Source of the DNA: Moringa oleifera | Lineage: Eukaryota > Streptophyta > Magnoliopsida > Brassicales > Moringaceae | Direction: 5' to 3' | Length of the DNA: 64,000 nucleotides | Assembly: GCA_021397835.1 (NCBI GenBank) | Contig: JAJFZO010000094.1 | Location: 3,946,501-4,010,500, forward strand | Part shown: in pieces, positions 49,101-60,500 of the stretch | Position numbering within the stretch: the stretch's first letter is position 1 | How the letters are laid out: every line of letters starts with the position of its first letter | Notes under the pieces: generated by a model | Databases searched by the model: none | The model's input: the letters and a program-made list of their open reading frames with translations, nothing else | Told to the model about the DNA's origin: nothing | Made by a program: the position numbers and the translations under genes

Positions 49101-52100
49101 ATCATTCAAAGGTGAATTGGGATAATATGTTCCTTTCCATGCAAAGGTTGAAACTCTTAATGTTTATATGTTTATTTTTATAACCGTGGTAATTGACAGA
49201 CTTTCCTTTGCCTTTCTCCTGCTTGGGGACCAACTGACTAATCCACAAGGCTCAGGGTGCACCAACAACAAGTCTTGTCCCCAAGCCAGGGTAGTATTTC
49301 ACTACGACACTGGTCTCTTTTAGCTTTTTTTAACTCTTAAAAGTTACCTGTGCTTTTGAAGACTTCATTGAAGGGTCATACAATCCTTTCATATGGCTGG
49401 GGAGTACTAGGTGCGCACTTTTGTTGCTTATGGAAATAAAATTAATTAGTTTCCTATGAGAGAAAGGATATGGCTAGAGGGTATCATGATGCTAATTCTA
49501 TTCACGATGCTTTCCTTCACTAAGTCTTGCTCCTTTTCAGAGCATAGAGTTACTCTTGAGAACTAGCATTTATATCTTCTCATATTTCTTTTGTTGGTTA
49601 TATCAATTGACTGAAGTCATGTTAGACTACCATTTTTGTCTTTGCCCGTAATTATGGTAGGTAGAAACAGGGGGAATAGGTCTGAATATTGAAATAAATT
49701 GTTTGACAAGGTAGTAGAAAGTTGCACTATATACATTTATATTAAATAAACATAGCATCTATGGGTGCCTCTCATATACACGTGTGGTTAGCTATTAGGG
49801 TTTTAGGATTTCCGTAAACTCTGCATAGTCCCCCTCATATACAAAAATAAAAAATAAAAAATCTCCAATCATATAGCTACGAAACCTTACACTTATCTCT
49901 AAATATAGTTGAGGTGGTTTCCACCTTCAAAAGCTCTCTTTTTTCTTTCTTCCCACACTATCCAAAAAATGAGCAAAGGGATCATCATCCTGATCTTTCT
50001 CTTGCAAAGGCTTGTCCAGGCTATCAACTCATTAGCCACTGACTCTGACACCACTCAATATTACCCTAAAACAGTCAAGACACTTTCCTAGACCTGTTGG
50101 ATCCATACATACCCTAAGAGAATGTGATTGATTAACTCCTCTTGCAGGCTTTAACCTCACAGACATCTTCTTTATGGGAAGAAATTGAAATTTTCAGCTG
50201 GTTCTTTAAACTGGTAATAATTTGGTTCTCTCTACACATTTCTGGTAAGAAATACAATTTGTGGACGATGACATGAGGCACCTTTCTGTGGTTTTTAATG
50301 CTCTTTTAACTGGGTTTCTTTGTTTAAGAGATTATCATCTGATTTCTTAGGAAAAAATGGTTATTATGCAAGGTTGAAAAGTAGAAGTTAATTTCTATCT
50401 TATTCTTCAACTTCAGCAAAGCACGGCATTGTTGTTAATCTTTGTAATGAATTTATTTGCTGAATCATTATTTATAATATTCTAGGAGTGCTGGAAGCAT
50501 GTAAGTTAATTGCTGATATGATTTATAAACTTCATTATCTTGGTCCTAATGAAGTCATAGACACTCGCAAAAATACTTAACACATTAGGTCTTCTAATTT
50601 GCTAAATTGGTTTTGCTCCTTTGTTTTCACCTGTTTCTTCTGTGGATGCTATTCCAGGATACAGTGTTTTGCAAGTCTATCTTGAATGAATTTGCAATTA
50701 AGATGAACTTGGAAAAACCTACTTACAGAACTGTTCAATCAGGAGGATTGCTCCCAGTTTTTGTGTCCTCTTTGGTATTCGATGGTGTAAGTTATAATGG
50801 TGAGACTGGTAGAACTAAGAAAGAAGCTGAACAACTAGCTGCACGTGCTGTCATCCTTTCTCTTCTGGGTAAAATTTTATTTATGATCAACTAGCAATTC
50901 ATGCTTAGACACTCATTGGTCTTGTGCTTTCATCTTTCTGTGTTGGACTAATTAAAGTTATAATATAGGTAATTCTGGGTGCGGAACGATACTGTCTGAA
51001 ATCATTAAGTCCAAAGTCAAACTATATGCTGCATTGGATAAAATCAAGGACTCATGTGATGCTCATTATGGCACTGCAACTGGTGTAGAAAACACTGGAA
51101 CTAATGCAGGGATCCTACCTAGAAAAAATAAGGAGGTTGAGATTGCAACTGAAAATGTGCCAACTACTGCAGGCTCACCAGCAAGCTTAGAGACGCAACC
51201 ACACCATCATGTGTTCACGACACCGAAATCAACCTCTCAACCAATTACTTTCCCAATTGCTTTTGTGCCTCCAGTTTTAGAGCAGCCTCCAAGAAAGAGG
51301 CGAAAGAACAAGAGAAAGGGCAACAAGAAATTGTGCACTGATGCTCAGTAAGTTTTTAGTTTGTTGTCTTCACTTTTTGCTGTGTCTTTGTGATATATTT
51401 TACCATGGATGTCAAGAATTTTATATATGATCCGGATACTGAGCACCTTTTTTGTTATCTGTCTATAAGTGTGTGTATTTGCTGTCTAGTTGATTGGGGT
51501 CATAGTTACTTAAACTAGTATTTTGCTGACCGAAAAACATGTTATGTGCATCTTGGTAATCATTTATGTGCGCGGTCAATGATTTAGTACTGTCGCAGTA
51601 TGATATAGTGTAATGCATTCTGATCTTGAGCATCTCCTGGACTGTAAAATTTCCATGGAAAAGGAGGCAGCAAACGAAAAATAGGCTATACATTTTCTAA
51701 AGAAACTAACATTTTGGTAAAATTTACGTAGAACAAAACCTTAAAGTCGGATTAAAGTCAATTGGAATTTGGAATTTGGAATTTGGAGTGCATGCTGATG
51801 GGCCTTAGGTCAAGTTTACATACTGTAGATGCAAGATGCATGGGGCCTGGCTCTACTTAGCCTCGTGTCTACAAATAATTGGGGTGGGGTTGAGTTAGTT
51901 ACATTTAGTTTAGAAGTTACGTGACTATTTTGCTATGCCTGCGAAGGGGCTGTTTGTTACACGTCGAGCTGTTTTCTTATGCATGGGATTGGTTTGTTAC
52001 GTGGGATGTTTGTTACACATAGGAAGGGGCTGTTTTTTTTATACATGACGTTGTTTCTTATGCATGGGGCTGTTTGTTATGCATGGGGTTGGGTTGTTAT

Positions 52101-55100
52101 GTGGGGCTGTTTGTTATGCATGAGATTGTGTGAGCCAACACAATCAGCACATAGCAATGGGGGAGGGGCATGAAATCTTTTTGTGTGAGTTGTGGCTCTT
52201 GCGAGAAATACAAGTCTCTCGAATACTTAAAATCACTTGTACATGCTGCTTTTAATTCATAGATGACGACTCACTCCCTTCAAGTGTTCTTTCTCTTACT
52301 ACTGCTTGTCAAATCTGGTATTGAAGCATTAATCTTGGGAATGGGCTGAAAGAAGGTTGCACCTCAGGTAGACACCATAAAGGAGGTTGTTGGAGCTATG
52401 CAGGATGGGCTCTGTTAGGAAATTGGGTTACTCAAGGATGAAATGTAAATGCTTATTAAGCATTTTGATTTGCTTAAAATGACTCAGGAGGCGTCTCCCA
52501 GGATCCCGACATCTTCGAGTAAAGCCAAAGAGCGAGGTGTGGTAGGTGTTGGAACATCAGAGAGTGATGGAACATCCCCTGTTTGCTCAATCTTGAACCA
52601 ATTACTGATGTTGGAAATTAGAGACGTTGAGTTTTGATGTGACCAATACTGATGGTTGGTGTTGAAAACTGAACGTTATTTCTTCTTGAATTGATTGACC
52701 AATGAAGAGCGCTTGGAGGTGGCAGTCATTGGATTTAACGGAGATGCTCTGACATGGTATCAATGTGAGAACAAGTAAAAAGCTATTATCTATTAACAAG
52801 TGTGTGAACAATTTCGATCGAGCTTAAAATGGAGGGACAAATCTTGAAGAGATTTCAATCTTCACAAGTGTGTGAACAATATCTGCTCTCAAGCAAGAAG
52901 GGACGGTAAAAGATTATCTCCGTCAGTTTGAAATGCTAGCAGCCCCCCTAGTTAATGTCTCAGAAGATGTGTTTGAGAGCCAATTGATTAACCAGTTGAA
53001 ACTGGAGATATGAGCTGAGGTTTGCATTTTAGAGCCCAATGATTTGGGACGAAACTATGGAGTTGGCACAAAAAATTAGAAGGAAAGAATCAATTTATTG
53101 CACCCACCTAAATTTGCTTCTGGGTCTTTGGGTAACCAAAGTGGGTGAATGGGTCGAGCTTTCTACTAACAATCAGACTTCGATGACCGTCTGATGCGGA
53201 GCTCCAATACAAAAAAGAGGAAGGGTTATGTTACAAATGCCATGAGAAGTATTTCATCAGTCATTGTTGCCAAAGACGGGAGCTGTAAAGGATGAATTTA
53301 TCGTGGGAGGTGAAGTACAACAAGAAGAGGAAAATTCTGGGCTTCATTCGAAAACATTGAGTTAGCTCCGGTTGTGGAGGTCTCATTAAATTCAGTGATG
53401 GGTTTGACTTTTTCTAAAACAATGAAGTTGGAGGGATTTATTGGAGAATAAGGGCGGGGTTCTGGTGGACAGTGGGGCTACCCGCAAGTTTATTTCCATA
53501 ACATTGATGAAGAAGATGCATATACCTATTTCTAAGACTGAGACCTATGGTGTAACTATGAGGATTGGTGAAGTGGTTCAAGGTGAGGGCATCTGTAAAG
53601 AGTCTGATTGCATTTGCAAAGCATTGATAGTTTGGATGGATATTTGCCTCTTAACTAGGGTAGCTTGGATGTGATTTTGGGCATATAATGGTTGGAGACC
53701 TTGCAGGCTACTTATGTCAATTGAAAAACATATGTTATGAAATTTCATTGGGGGAATGATACAATGACACTTCATGGAGACCATTATTTGGCAAAGGCAT
53801 TGGTTTTTCTAAAAAGCATAATGAGGACAATCAGCCATGAAGGGCAAGGGGTAATTTTTTTTTCTTTTTTGAGCAGAAACAAAAAAATATGTATTATATA
53901 TTGTGCACCAAGGGGGTGCAGCCCTTTACATGTTAAGCTAGGAAGTTAGTGACTATGAAATCAATTACATCTTCCTCATTTACAAAATCAACACCCGAAT
54001 CCTAGAACATTGGAATTCTAATTCAAGATTCATTGTCAGAAGCTTCTATTTCTCTCCCACCAGACATTCCAGAAAATTAGGTGAGGAATCATCTTCACCA
54101 GTTTCCTTTTCTCTTTCCCAAGCCCTGGCCCTGACCATGCCAATAATTCCCTTCCTGCTGAACCTGCCATTTACCCAGTACAATCCCATCAAATTCAGAA
54201 CTGCTTCCCAAATCTGGGCAGTTCACTTACAGCCTATCAGCAAGTGATACACCGATTCTTCATGCCTTTTACATAGTAACAAGGATTAACCATTACCATT
54301 CCCAATTTTCTTATGTTATCAATTGTTAATATCTTCCCCTGCACTGCCTCGCAAGTAAAAAAGGCAACCTTTGGAGGAACCTTTGCATTCCAGATCAGCT
54401 GCCAAGGAAACAAGGTCCCTGTGTTATCCCTGTACATGCCTCGAGAATACTTACTGAAAAATTGCTGCTGTCTCTCCTGCCTAAAGGCCATGTGACTGCA
54501 TTGTGTACATTTTCTGATAAATTGATGCTCTGAATCCTAGCATGTAGCCCCTGAATCTATCCAATCTCCCAATCCTGCACGTTCCTTCTTAACTGTATAA
54601 AGCAGGACCTATCAGATTCACCTCGCTCCAGCATTCCCCAACCCAGGCATTTTTGTTGCATGTGATGGAATAGGCAGCAGGAAACAAATCGCAGAAAAGC
54701 CTGTCCCCACACCATTTATCATGCCAGAACTTGATTGTGTCTCCCCTACCCACCTTGGAAACCATCCACTCCTTAAACTCCCTCTTTCCTTATGGCCTTC
54801 CAAACACCTACACCATGTGCCTCTCTACATGTTGCGGTCATCCAACCCCCCTCTAACTCTCCATACTTCACCCTCACTAGCCTTTTCCATAGATTCTTTT
54901 TTTTACAACATGAGTCTCCATAACCACTTCTCTAGCAAGGCCTTGTTAAAAGATGCAATGTCCTGAAGGGTAAGGGGTATTGGTAGAGCTTAACCAATTA
55001 TCCTCAAATCCCATTGAATATGCTATCATCCCAAGCTATATTCAAGTTGTTCTACAAAGGTTTGAAAAGGTGTTTGATATATCTCATGGTCTTCCACTAG

Positions 55101-57518
55101 TAAGGGGGCATGAGCATGCTATTACCAAAATTAGATGGTTAGGATACTATTTTAGTCATGGTTGAAAGGTTGAGTAAGTATGCCCACTTTACTGGCCAAG
55201 CATCTCTTTACAGCTCATTCAGTGGTTAATATTTTTGCTCATGAGATAGTGCAGCTCCATGGGATTCCATTAGTCCATTTCAGATTGAGACCAGGTGTTC
55301 TTGAGCAATTTTTGGAAGAAGCTCTTCGAACTGCGAGGGACTATATTGACATGATGTACGACCTATCATCCAGAAACGGTTGGACAATCAGAAGTGTTTA
55401 GTAGGTCCCTTAAAACCTATCTGCTGTGCTTTGTTTCAAAGAAGCCACGGTATTGATCTAAATGGTTGGCACGGGTGGAATATTGGTTTACTTCATACTG
55501 TTCCTTGATTCATTGTTCCCCATTCCGTGCTTTATATGGCTGCGATCTTCCTCCTTATCTTTATTATGAGCACGACAGTACAACCATGTCTACTGTAGAT
55601 CAGTTAACAAAGATGCAATTTTGAATGGCTTATGGATGCATCTGTTCTGGGCACAATAGATGCATCATAGAAGATGAAATCTTGGGCTGATGGTAAGCAA
55701 TGTGGTGAAGAGCTTGTCATAGGTGAATTGGTAGTTCCAAAGCTTCGCCTTTATCAACAACGGTCCCATGCTCAACACAAGTATGACAAGCTGGCTGTCA
55801 GGTTCTATAGACCATTTAAGGTGTTGCAATGAATTAGCAGTGTGGCTTATGAGCTTGAACTGCCTCCTTGAGCCACAATCCACTTGGTTTTCCATCTCCC
55901 TCAGCTACGAAAGGGCAGACAAATTCTTTTCTCATGCTTATCCCTAAGCTTCTTCTGACTTAGAACTCATCGTGGAACTTGCTCTCTTGTTGGCATGCGA
56001 CAGAAATCACATGATCCACCAGGGGAATTGGAGGTGTTGATTCAAAGGAAAAACTTATCACCTTCGGGGCTACGTGGGGGAATTTTCAATCAGCAGTAGT
56101 TTTCACTATTTTACCTTGAGGACAAGGTGAATCTGGTTTTTTGAAGGGTAGGAGTGTAATGATAGGTCTCTGGTCAGGTATACATACTCTAGGCGTAAGA
56201 TGCATGGGTCTGGTTCTACTTAGCCACATGTCTACAAAATAATTGGGGTGTGGGTTTGAGTTAGTTATATTTGGCTTAGAAGCTACATAACTATTTTGCT
56301 GTGCATGGGAAGGGACCGTTTTCTTATGCATGGGACTGGATTGTTACATGGAGGTGTTTGTTATGCATGAGACCATGTGAGCCAATTGAATCAGCAAATA
56401 GCAAGAGGGGAGGGGCATGGAATTTCTTTTTGTGTGAGCTGTGGTCCTTGGGAGAGATCCAAGTCTCCCAAATACTGGGAATCACTTGTACATGCTGCTC
56501 TTAATTCATAAATAACAACTCACTCCCCTCAAGTGTTCTTTCAAATTCTACCTAATGCGCACATGCGCACCACGACGTGACTGGAATTCAAAGTCAAAGC
56601 ACATGGTAATATTTATGAAGTCCTATATATATAAAGCTCTTCATGACCTCCATTGGAATAGGGATCAGGTGCATCCTTGTGCTGTCTTTTGGGGGAGGTA
56701 GAGTTTTGCAGAATGGTAGTCATTTTTTACTTTTGAATGTTCTTGCCTTAGAAAATTGGGAATGGAAATGTTGATACTTTACCGTCTTCCTCTGTTGCTT
56801 GATTTCTCTTCATCTGAATGTTATTTACTTAGCATCAAGGCTAATCTGGTTATTTGTATCTTATGCCATGACTTTGATAGGTCTGTGCATTGGCATTCCT
56901 TTATCCAGTTTAGTATAACCACAGGCTTTAAATGGTTGGAAGATATTATGCTGAAAGAACACTTCAGCTTAGATTTCAGTCATATCTGTTTGCATTTTGC
57001 GGCAGTTTGCTGAATGTCTTGCTGGAGCTATCCCAACATCTCAGTAATTTGTGGGTGTATACAGGGCTGGGAATTCTTTAGTTAATGTTATCTGAGAGAG
57101 TCCCTTATTAATAGAAGCTTTTTGGTGGCAGAGCAAATAAAATTTCATGTCTTAAAATATTGTAATAGATCAAAACCATTTAGGCAAGCTCTCTCTCTTT
57201 CTCTCTCTCTCTCTCTCACACGCACACACACGGATACAGAGACAGGCTCACTTACACTCACACAGATACACACTCACTTGCACATGTGCTATTGTATACA
57301 TACATTCATAGGCCTCAAGTGATATTTATGCATATGAATATGCTTGGTTGAGTGCGTGATTGAAATCTTGTGGAACTGTCCATAAATAGCCTTTCTGCTC
57401 TGCAGGCTCTTCTTTTAGAGGAAATGGACTAACTAAGGTACATTTGTTTGAGAATTGCAGGCCTCCTATTGCTGCTGTACCTGTCAGTGAAGCTCCACCT
57501 TGTTCAGTGGCCCAGTGA
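40104..57518 (+). CDS. Double-stranded RNA-binding protein with two dsRBMs (DRB family), five exons
   Basis: Exons: 40104-40293, 47710-47972, 50658-50868, 50969-51347 and 57461-57518. All introns are GT-AG and in frame, giving 366 residues. Residues 1-63 are Pro/Ala/Ser/Gln-rich and likely disordered. dsRBM1 (about 70-140) has KNRLQEHAQ, a YQTVNEG loop and the basic helix HRKAAEQDVAKLALE. dsRBM2 (about 154-222) has NEFAIKMN and RTKKEAEQLAARA. A Lys/Arg-rich cluster from PPRKRRKNKR (328-337) on to Lys342 is a probable nuclear localisation signal. Such proteins assist Dicer-like enzymes or bind viral and endogenous dsRNA in RNA silencing. The paralogue class is uncertain. Introns 1, 2 and 4 are 7.4, 2.7 and 6.1 kb and hold transposons. 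The exon 4 donor overlaps an in-frame TAA (51349-51351), so retaining intron 4 would only remove the last 17 or so residues. Confidence 0.88.
40294..41847. other. First part of DRB intron 1
   Basis: T-rich intron sequence with no element or gene recognised. Short open frames here are not supported. Confidence 0.5.
41848..42784. mobile_element. Non-autonomous TIR element carrying a gene fragment (Pack-type) in DRB intron 1
   Basis: The 937-bp unit is bounded by inverted repeats of about 65 bp. Both start TTAATTACAC and share internal blocks such as ATTTTGCTC and CAAATTGAGAC, at roughly 80% identity. No transposase is present. Inside lies a decayed copy of the start of a VQ-motif gene (42179 to about 42573). 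Long TIRs plus a captured host-gene fragment are what defines Pack-MULE-like elements. I could not see a clear 9-bp target duplication, so the superfamily is inferred. Confidence 0.75.
42179..42573 (+). pseudogene. VQ-motif protein gene fragment captured in the TIR element
   Basis: From an ATG at 42179 the frame reads MDSDNNGSMQSLSDSDEECD and continues to a TAA at 42314. The beginning, Asp/Ser-rich with MQS and SRGES, is typical of one group of plant VQ proteins. Further on, other frames give FDPLSRSPLLARNLNSLL, VWSKS, CTDLGG and finally NP-stop-KKRS. This is the expected order in that group, ending just before the basic segment that precedes the VQ core. Frameshifts and stops show that it is not functional. 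The VQ core itself is absent. The family assignment rests on remembered motifs. Confidence 0.65.
42785..44042. other. Middle of DRB intron 1 with LTR-element-like scraps
   Basis: Near 43,596-43,680 and 43,806-43,840 there are phrases like the LTR end and primer-binding region of retroelements (TTTAACATGG with a following CGAATCC-like block, and GACATGGTATCAAA). They may be remnants of a small LTR element. A weak 80-bp direct duplication lies at about 43,235-43,390. The limits are unclear. Confidence 0.35.
45310..45860 (-). mobile_element. LINE (L1-type) 3' fragment inserted in the copia relic
   Basis: The T-rich lead (poly-A tail in minus orientation) is followed by the same LINE 3'-end phrases seen near 28,880, 49,760 and 53,910. 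Copia reverse transcriptase lies on one side and the copia linker region on the other, so the LINE came second. The limits are approximate. Confidence 0.6.
46410..46459. repeat. Overlapping short palindromes
   Basis: TAAATGGGG (46410-46418), CCCCATTTACT (46428-46438) and AGTAAATGGGG (46449-46459) can pair as two alternative perfect hairpins that share the middle arm. Confidence 0.8.
46921..46932 (-). other. Primer-binding site of the copia relic
   Basis: On the minus strand the sequence is TGGTATCAGAGC, an exact complement of the 3' end of plant initiator tRNA-Met. It lies directly against the LTR end at 46933. Confidence 0.85.
47090..47483. repeat. Tandem duplication with 197-bp period at the end of DRB intron 1
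   Basis: Copies at about 47090-47286 and 47287-47483 share long blocks, for example GCCACTCTTGC, AAGAAAATCAGCCATTT and GAGTATAATGCTTTTCA. Identity is roughly 80%. It lies about 230 bp upstream of exon 2. Confidence 0.8.
49737..50150 (-). mobile_element. LINE (L1-type) 3' fragment in DRB intron 2
   Basis: Shares the phrases of the other LINE tails (GTGCCTCTCATATACACG, CCTCATATACAAA, a TTCCCACACTATCC block, then a CAGTCAAGACACTTTCCTAG block that matches the one near 45,670). Minus orientation. No target duplication seen. Confidence 0.6.
51789..52311 (+). repeat. 5' LTR of gypsy element 2, with expanded minisatellite
   Basis: Starts TGCATGCTGATGGG and ends GCTTGTCA. Compared with the 3' LTR it is about 130 bp longer. 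The extra length lies mostly at about 51,940-52,135, in imperfect repeats of a TATGCATGGGGCTGTTTGT-like unit. Confidence 0.75.
52316..52327 (+). other. Primer-binding site of gypsy element 2
   Basis: TGGTATTGAAGC lies four bases after the LTR end, a decayed form of the initiator tRNA-Met complement. Confidence 0.7.
53838..54979 (-). mobile_element. 5'-truncated L1-type LINE with 16-bp target duplication, nested in gypsy element 2
   Basis: The LINE body is 53854-54963 in minus orientation. Its T-rich tail (53,854-53,870) corresponds to the poly-A end. Copies of TGAAGGGYAAGGGGTA flank it at 53838-53853 and 54964-54979, differing at one base. Decoded on the minus strand, it starts in the reverse-transcriptase C-terminus (SFNKALLEKWLWRL) and continues to the zinc-binding domain found after RT in plant L1 elements (FPWQLIWNAKVPPKVAFFTC, 54,410-54,350). 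The gypsy frame resumes in register after removing one target copy. It has stops and is dead. Confidence 0.9.
56141..56154 (+). other. Polypurine tract of gypsy element 2
   Basis: TTGAAGGGTAGGAG lies directly before the 3' LTR start TGTAATGATAGG. Confidence 0.7.
56155..56543 (+). repeat. 3' LTR of gypsy element 2
   Basis: Aligns with 51789-52311. The last 17 or so bases of the 5' LTR are missing here, so the right limit is set at TTCTTTCA. Confidence 0.75.
57189..57260. repeat. (CT)n(CA)n microsatellite in DRB intron 4
   Basis: A CT dinucleotide run (57,189-57,218) passes into a CA-rich run. It lies about 200 bp upstream of the last exon. Confidence 0.9.
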
Positions 57519-60500
57519 GCAGAGAATCTGTTCTTTTTTGTACTTTGTAGCTGTAGGTCAGACCTCCAGCCCAGGTCTTGTTGGGAGATGAATCCTTTCA
57601 TGTAAGATAGGTTCTTGTATGTTCTTAATGTTAATATGGCGAATCATAGATTCAGTTCTCATCATTGGTTTATATATCTCCTCGTAACTATTATGTTACC
57701 TTTTCTTTTCTTTTTTTCTTTTTTTCAATATGTTCCTTTCATGTAGAGGTAGAGCCGATTGTCTTCCTGCCTTTTTGGAGGGATTTGTTTTGGGGAAGCT
57801 TTGGTATTTTTTAAGTGTTGGAATTCTTGGCAAAGAGGATTTAGGATTTGCAAGACTTGGATTGTATTGCCAAACAGTAAGTTAAAATAACAGAGGAGGA
57901 AGTAACTAGAGATTTTGGATAACGGAGGAAGTAGGCATGAGACCATATGGAAATCAGCTGGAAATGATGGTGATTTTGGAGTATCATGGTTTTATTACTG
58001 GAGTGATCTAATCAGAAATTTAGTGTGATTTTATTATTGGGTTGATCTAATCAATAAGGATTTGTTATTATCATGTTGGTAATTATGTTTCAGTGATTGA
58101 TATTTTGATCTATGATTAAAAGGTTATGTTTGAGTAATGTAAAGATTTATGATAGTGAATATATATTAATAAAAACTTAACAAATTCAAGTTTTAGTTTA
58201 AGTTTATTTTAAATTAGAAAATCCAAGATAATCATTAACTTCAATTATTTTGTTTCAATCCGGTTATTTCATAAAATTTATTATTTCAATTGAAATCATT
58301 AAAATTTGGAGAGAGAAAAAAAAAGTATAATAAGATAGAGGTTGTTTAAGAATAAAAGTAAATGAAAAGAGAAAAAAGTAAAATGAAAATATGGAAAACT
58401 TAAAATGGAAGGTGTGGAATATAAGCAAATTAAATTTAAATTTAAATTTAAATTTAAAACCAAAAGTAATTAAGAAGATTCTCGCATCATTGTTTTACTG
58501 TGATTTTATCATTATTTAGAAAATAATCATTAAGTTATTTTATATGAAATTCTTTAAGGTAAAAAAGAATATAATTATTTTATTAATTTTATTAAAATTT
58601 AAAATCATTTTCAAACATATAGTAAATCTTCAAAAATATCACAAATTCTCACACTTTAAAAAAACAAGTCAAAACCATTACTTTAAGTTGTTTTAATATA
58701 TCTTTTTAGATATTAACAAAAGAAAAATAAGTACAGAAAAAGAGGTTTAGAAGTTCATGTTTGTTTTCTCTCTCATTATTCTTCCATAATATTTTATTTT
58801 ATATTATGTATTTTACCGTATAAAATTTTATTTTTATGTAAGAATCAATTGATGTGAGTAGTGATATTTTGGTAAGAGCTCTTGGAAACAATTATTTCTA
58901 TTGTGTGAATTTTAACAGATAGATCTTTATTATATATTTGCTTGTTCGAGAGCAGTTAAATTATGTCTTTCATTTACAAGTGCACATCAAAAAATAAGAA
59001 TAAGTTCTTATTATCCAAAAAAATTTGTTGTCCATATTGGTAGTTGTTAACTTTTATCGTCCTAGTTGATGGTGAAATCGTGCCAATTTAGTAGTTATTA
59101 TGACTATTGAATCGTGCTCTTTAAGCCATATTATCTTGTCAATTTAATGTATTTATTGTGATGATTTTATTGTGTCATTTAAGCTATGTTACCTTACCTT
59201 AAATGATGTTATTGATGATGTGATGATTTTATTGAGTTTCAAAATTTTTTGTTGAATCACTAAATCATTGAGAAAACAACTGAAAACTAAATAAAAAATG
59301 AATTTTGACTACGCAAAAAAGAAAGACAAAAGAGAAAATAATTGATAAGACAAAATGACTCTGTATATAATAGAGGTTTTTAACAAAAAAAACTTAAAAA
59401 ATATAAACTTTTATTTTTGTATATTTTATAAATTACATTGTAAGAAAGGCTAAACAAAAGCTTTCCTTTTCTTTTCTAACTAAAGCACGTCACATCAAAT
59501 ACCTTTTAGATAAACGAACAAGACAAGGAAAATAGTAGAACGAAGAGATGAATCGATCTAAAGCTTTGTATTGCTTATAAGGAGTGTGATTTGATCAGAC
59601 TTGATGTGGCAAACTAAATGTTTGATGAAAGACTAAACTATTATTATGTGTTCTTTTTTGCATGCATTAAGCATGATAGCGTTCACTTCACATGCTCACC
59701 ATAATCTATTCTTTGAAATTCTGATTTTGAATTTCATGACAATATTTATTATGCGTTAATTGAATTTGGTGCTTTGATCTTAAAAATCATGATTTACATC
59801 AACATTCAAATTGTGACTACTTTTATGATTTCATGGCTTATTTTGGTACTTCCATATCATGTTTATTTATTTTTGTCCTTTTTATGTCCTTTAATTGTTT
59901 GGTTTTGACATGTTCTATTATTTCTATTATGTCTATACAAATGACAAGCATCTCTATAAATTTCATAACTCCTATGAAACTTATAAAGCACTGTGATAAT
60001 GATGTGATCCTAACTTCAAACAATATCTTAGATAAATTGGATGATAAGGAATGCAATAGGAAAAGTTCACTAGGACTTGCTTTAGATATTTCTTAAAGAT
60101 GTAAAAGGAGATGAACTTTTTGAATCAAATTGTAGGAGATCAAGCAGCCTCATGAGGATGAAATGTGATTCTGACTAGGAAAACATGAGATGCTTTTTAA
60201 TAAGGAGCTTTGGCAAGCTACCAAATGCAACCATCTTTGAATCCAATTCATCCGATATTATCACCAAATACTTTAATGGAGTAGAGCAGCACAAAACAAG
60301 GCTATTAGAAAGAGAATTTGTTGATCAAAATATGTAGTGAAGATGTGCTTATTTAGAAGCTGGGATAACAATGGATTTACCTAGAATTAATGCTTTTTTT
60401 TTGCCATATTACCACAATCAATAGGATAACCACTTTATTCATCCAAATATAGAAATGGTTTAGCATTTTATATGTTTAAGAAATATACCTTCTACCCTTT

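Larger units (their letters stand above)
51789..56543 (+). mobile_element. Ty3/gypsy LTR retrotransposon in DRB intron 4, lacking RT and RNase H
   Basis: LTRs at 51789-52311 and 56155 to about 56543 flank a decayed internal region on the same strand as the gene. Pieces in order are gag (GDALTWYQCE near 52,740, then VKDYLRQFEMLA near 52,920), a zinc knuckle (CYKCHEKY near 53,230), protease (VDSGAT near 53,468), the pre-RT segment (FEKVFDISHGLP near 55,065), and integrase core (LSKYAHF near 55,165 and following). The pre-RT segment jumps straight into integrase near 55,120-55,140, so reverse transcriptase and RNase H are deleted. A LINE sits between protease and the pre-RT segment. Confidence 0.88.

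Noticed and set aside
57122..57322. 66-codon frame across the CT/CA microsatellite in DRB intron 4
   Set aside because: The reading frame exists only because the dinucleotide repeat has no stop codons.
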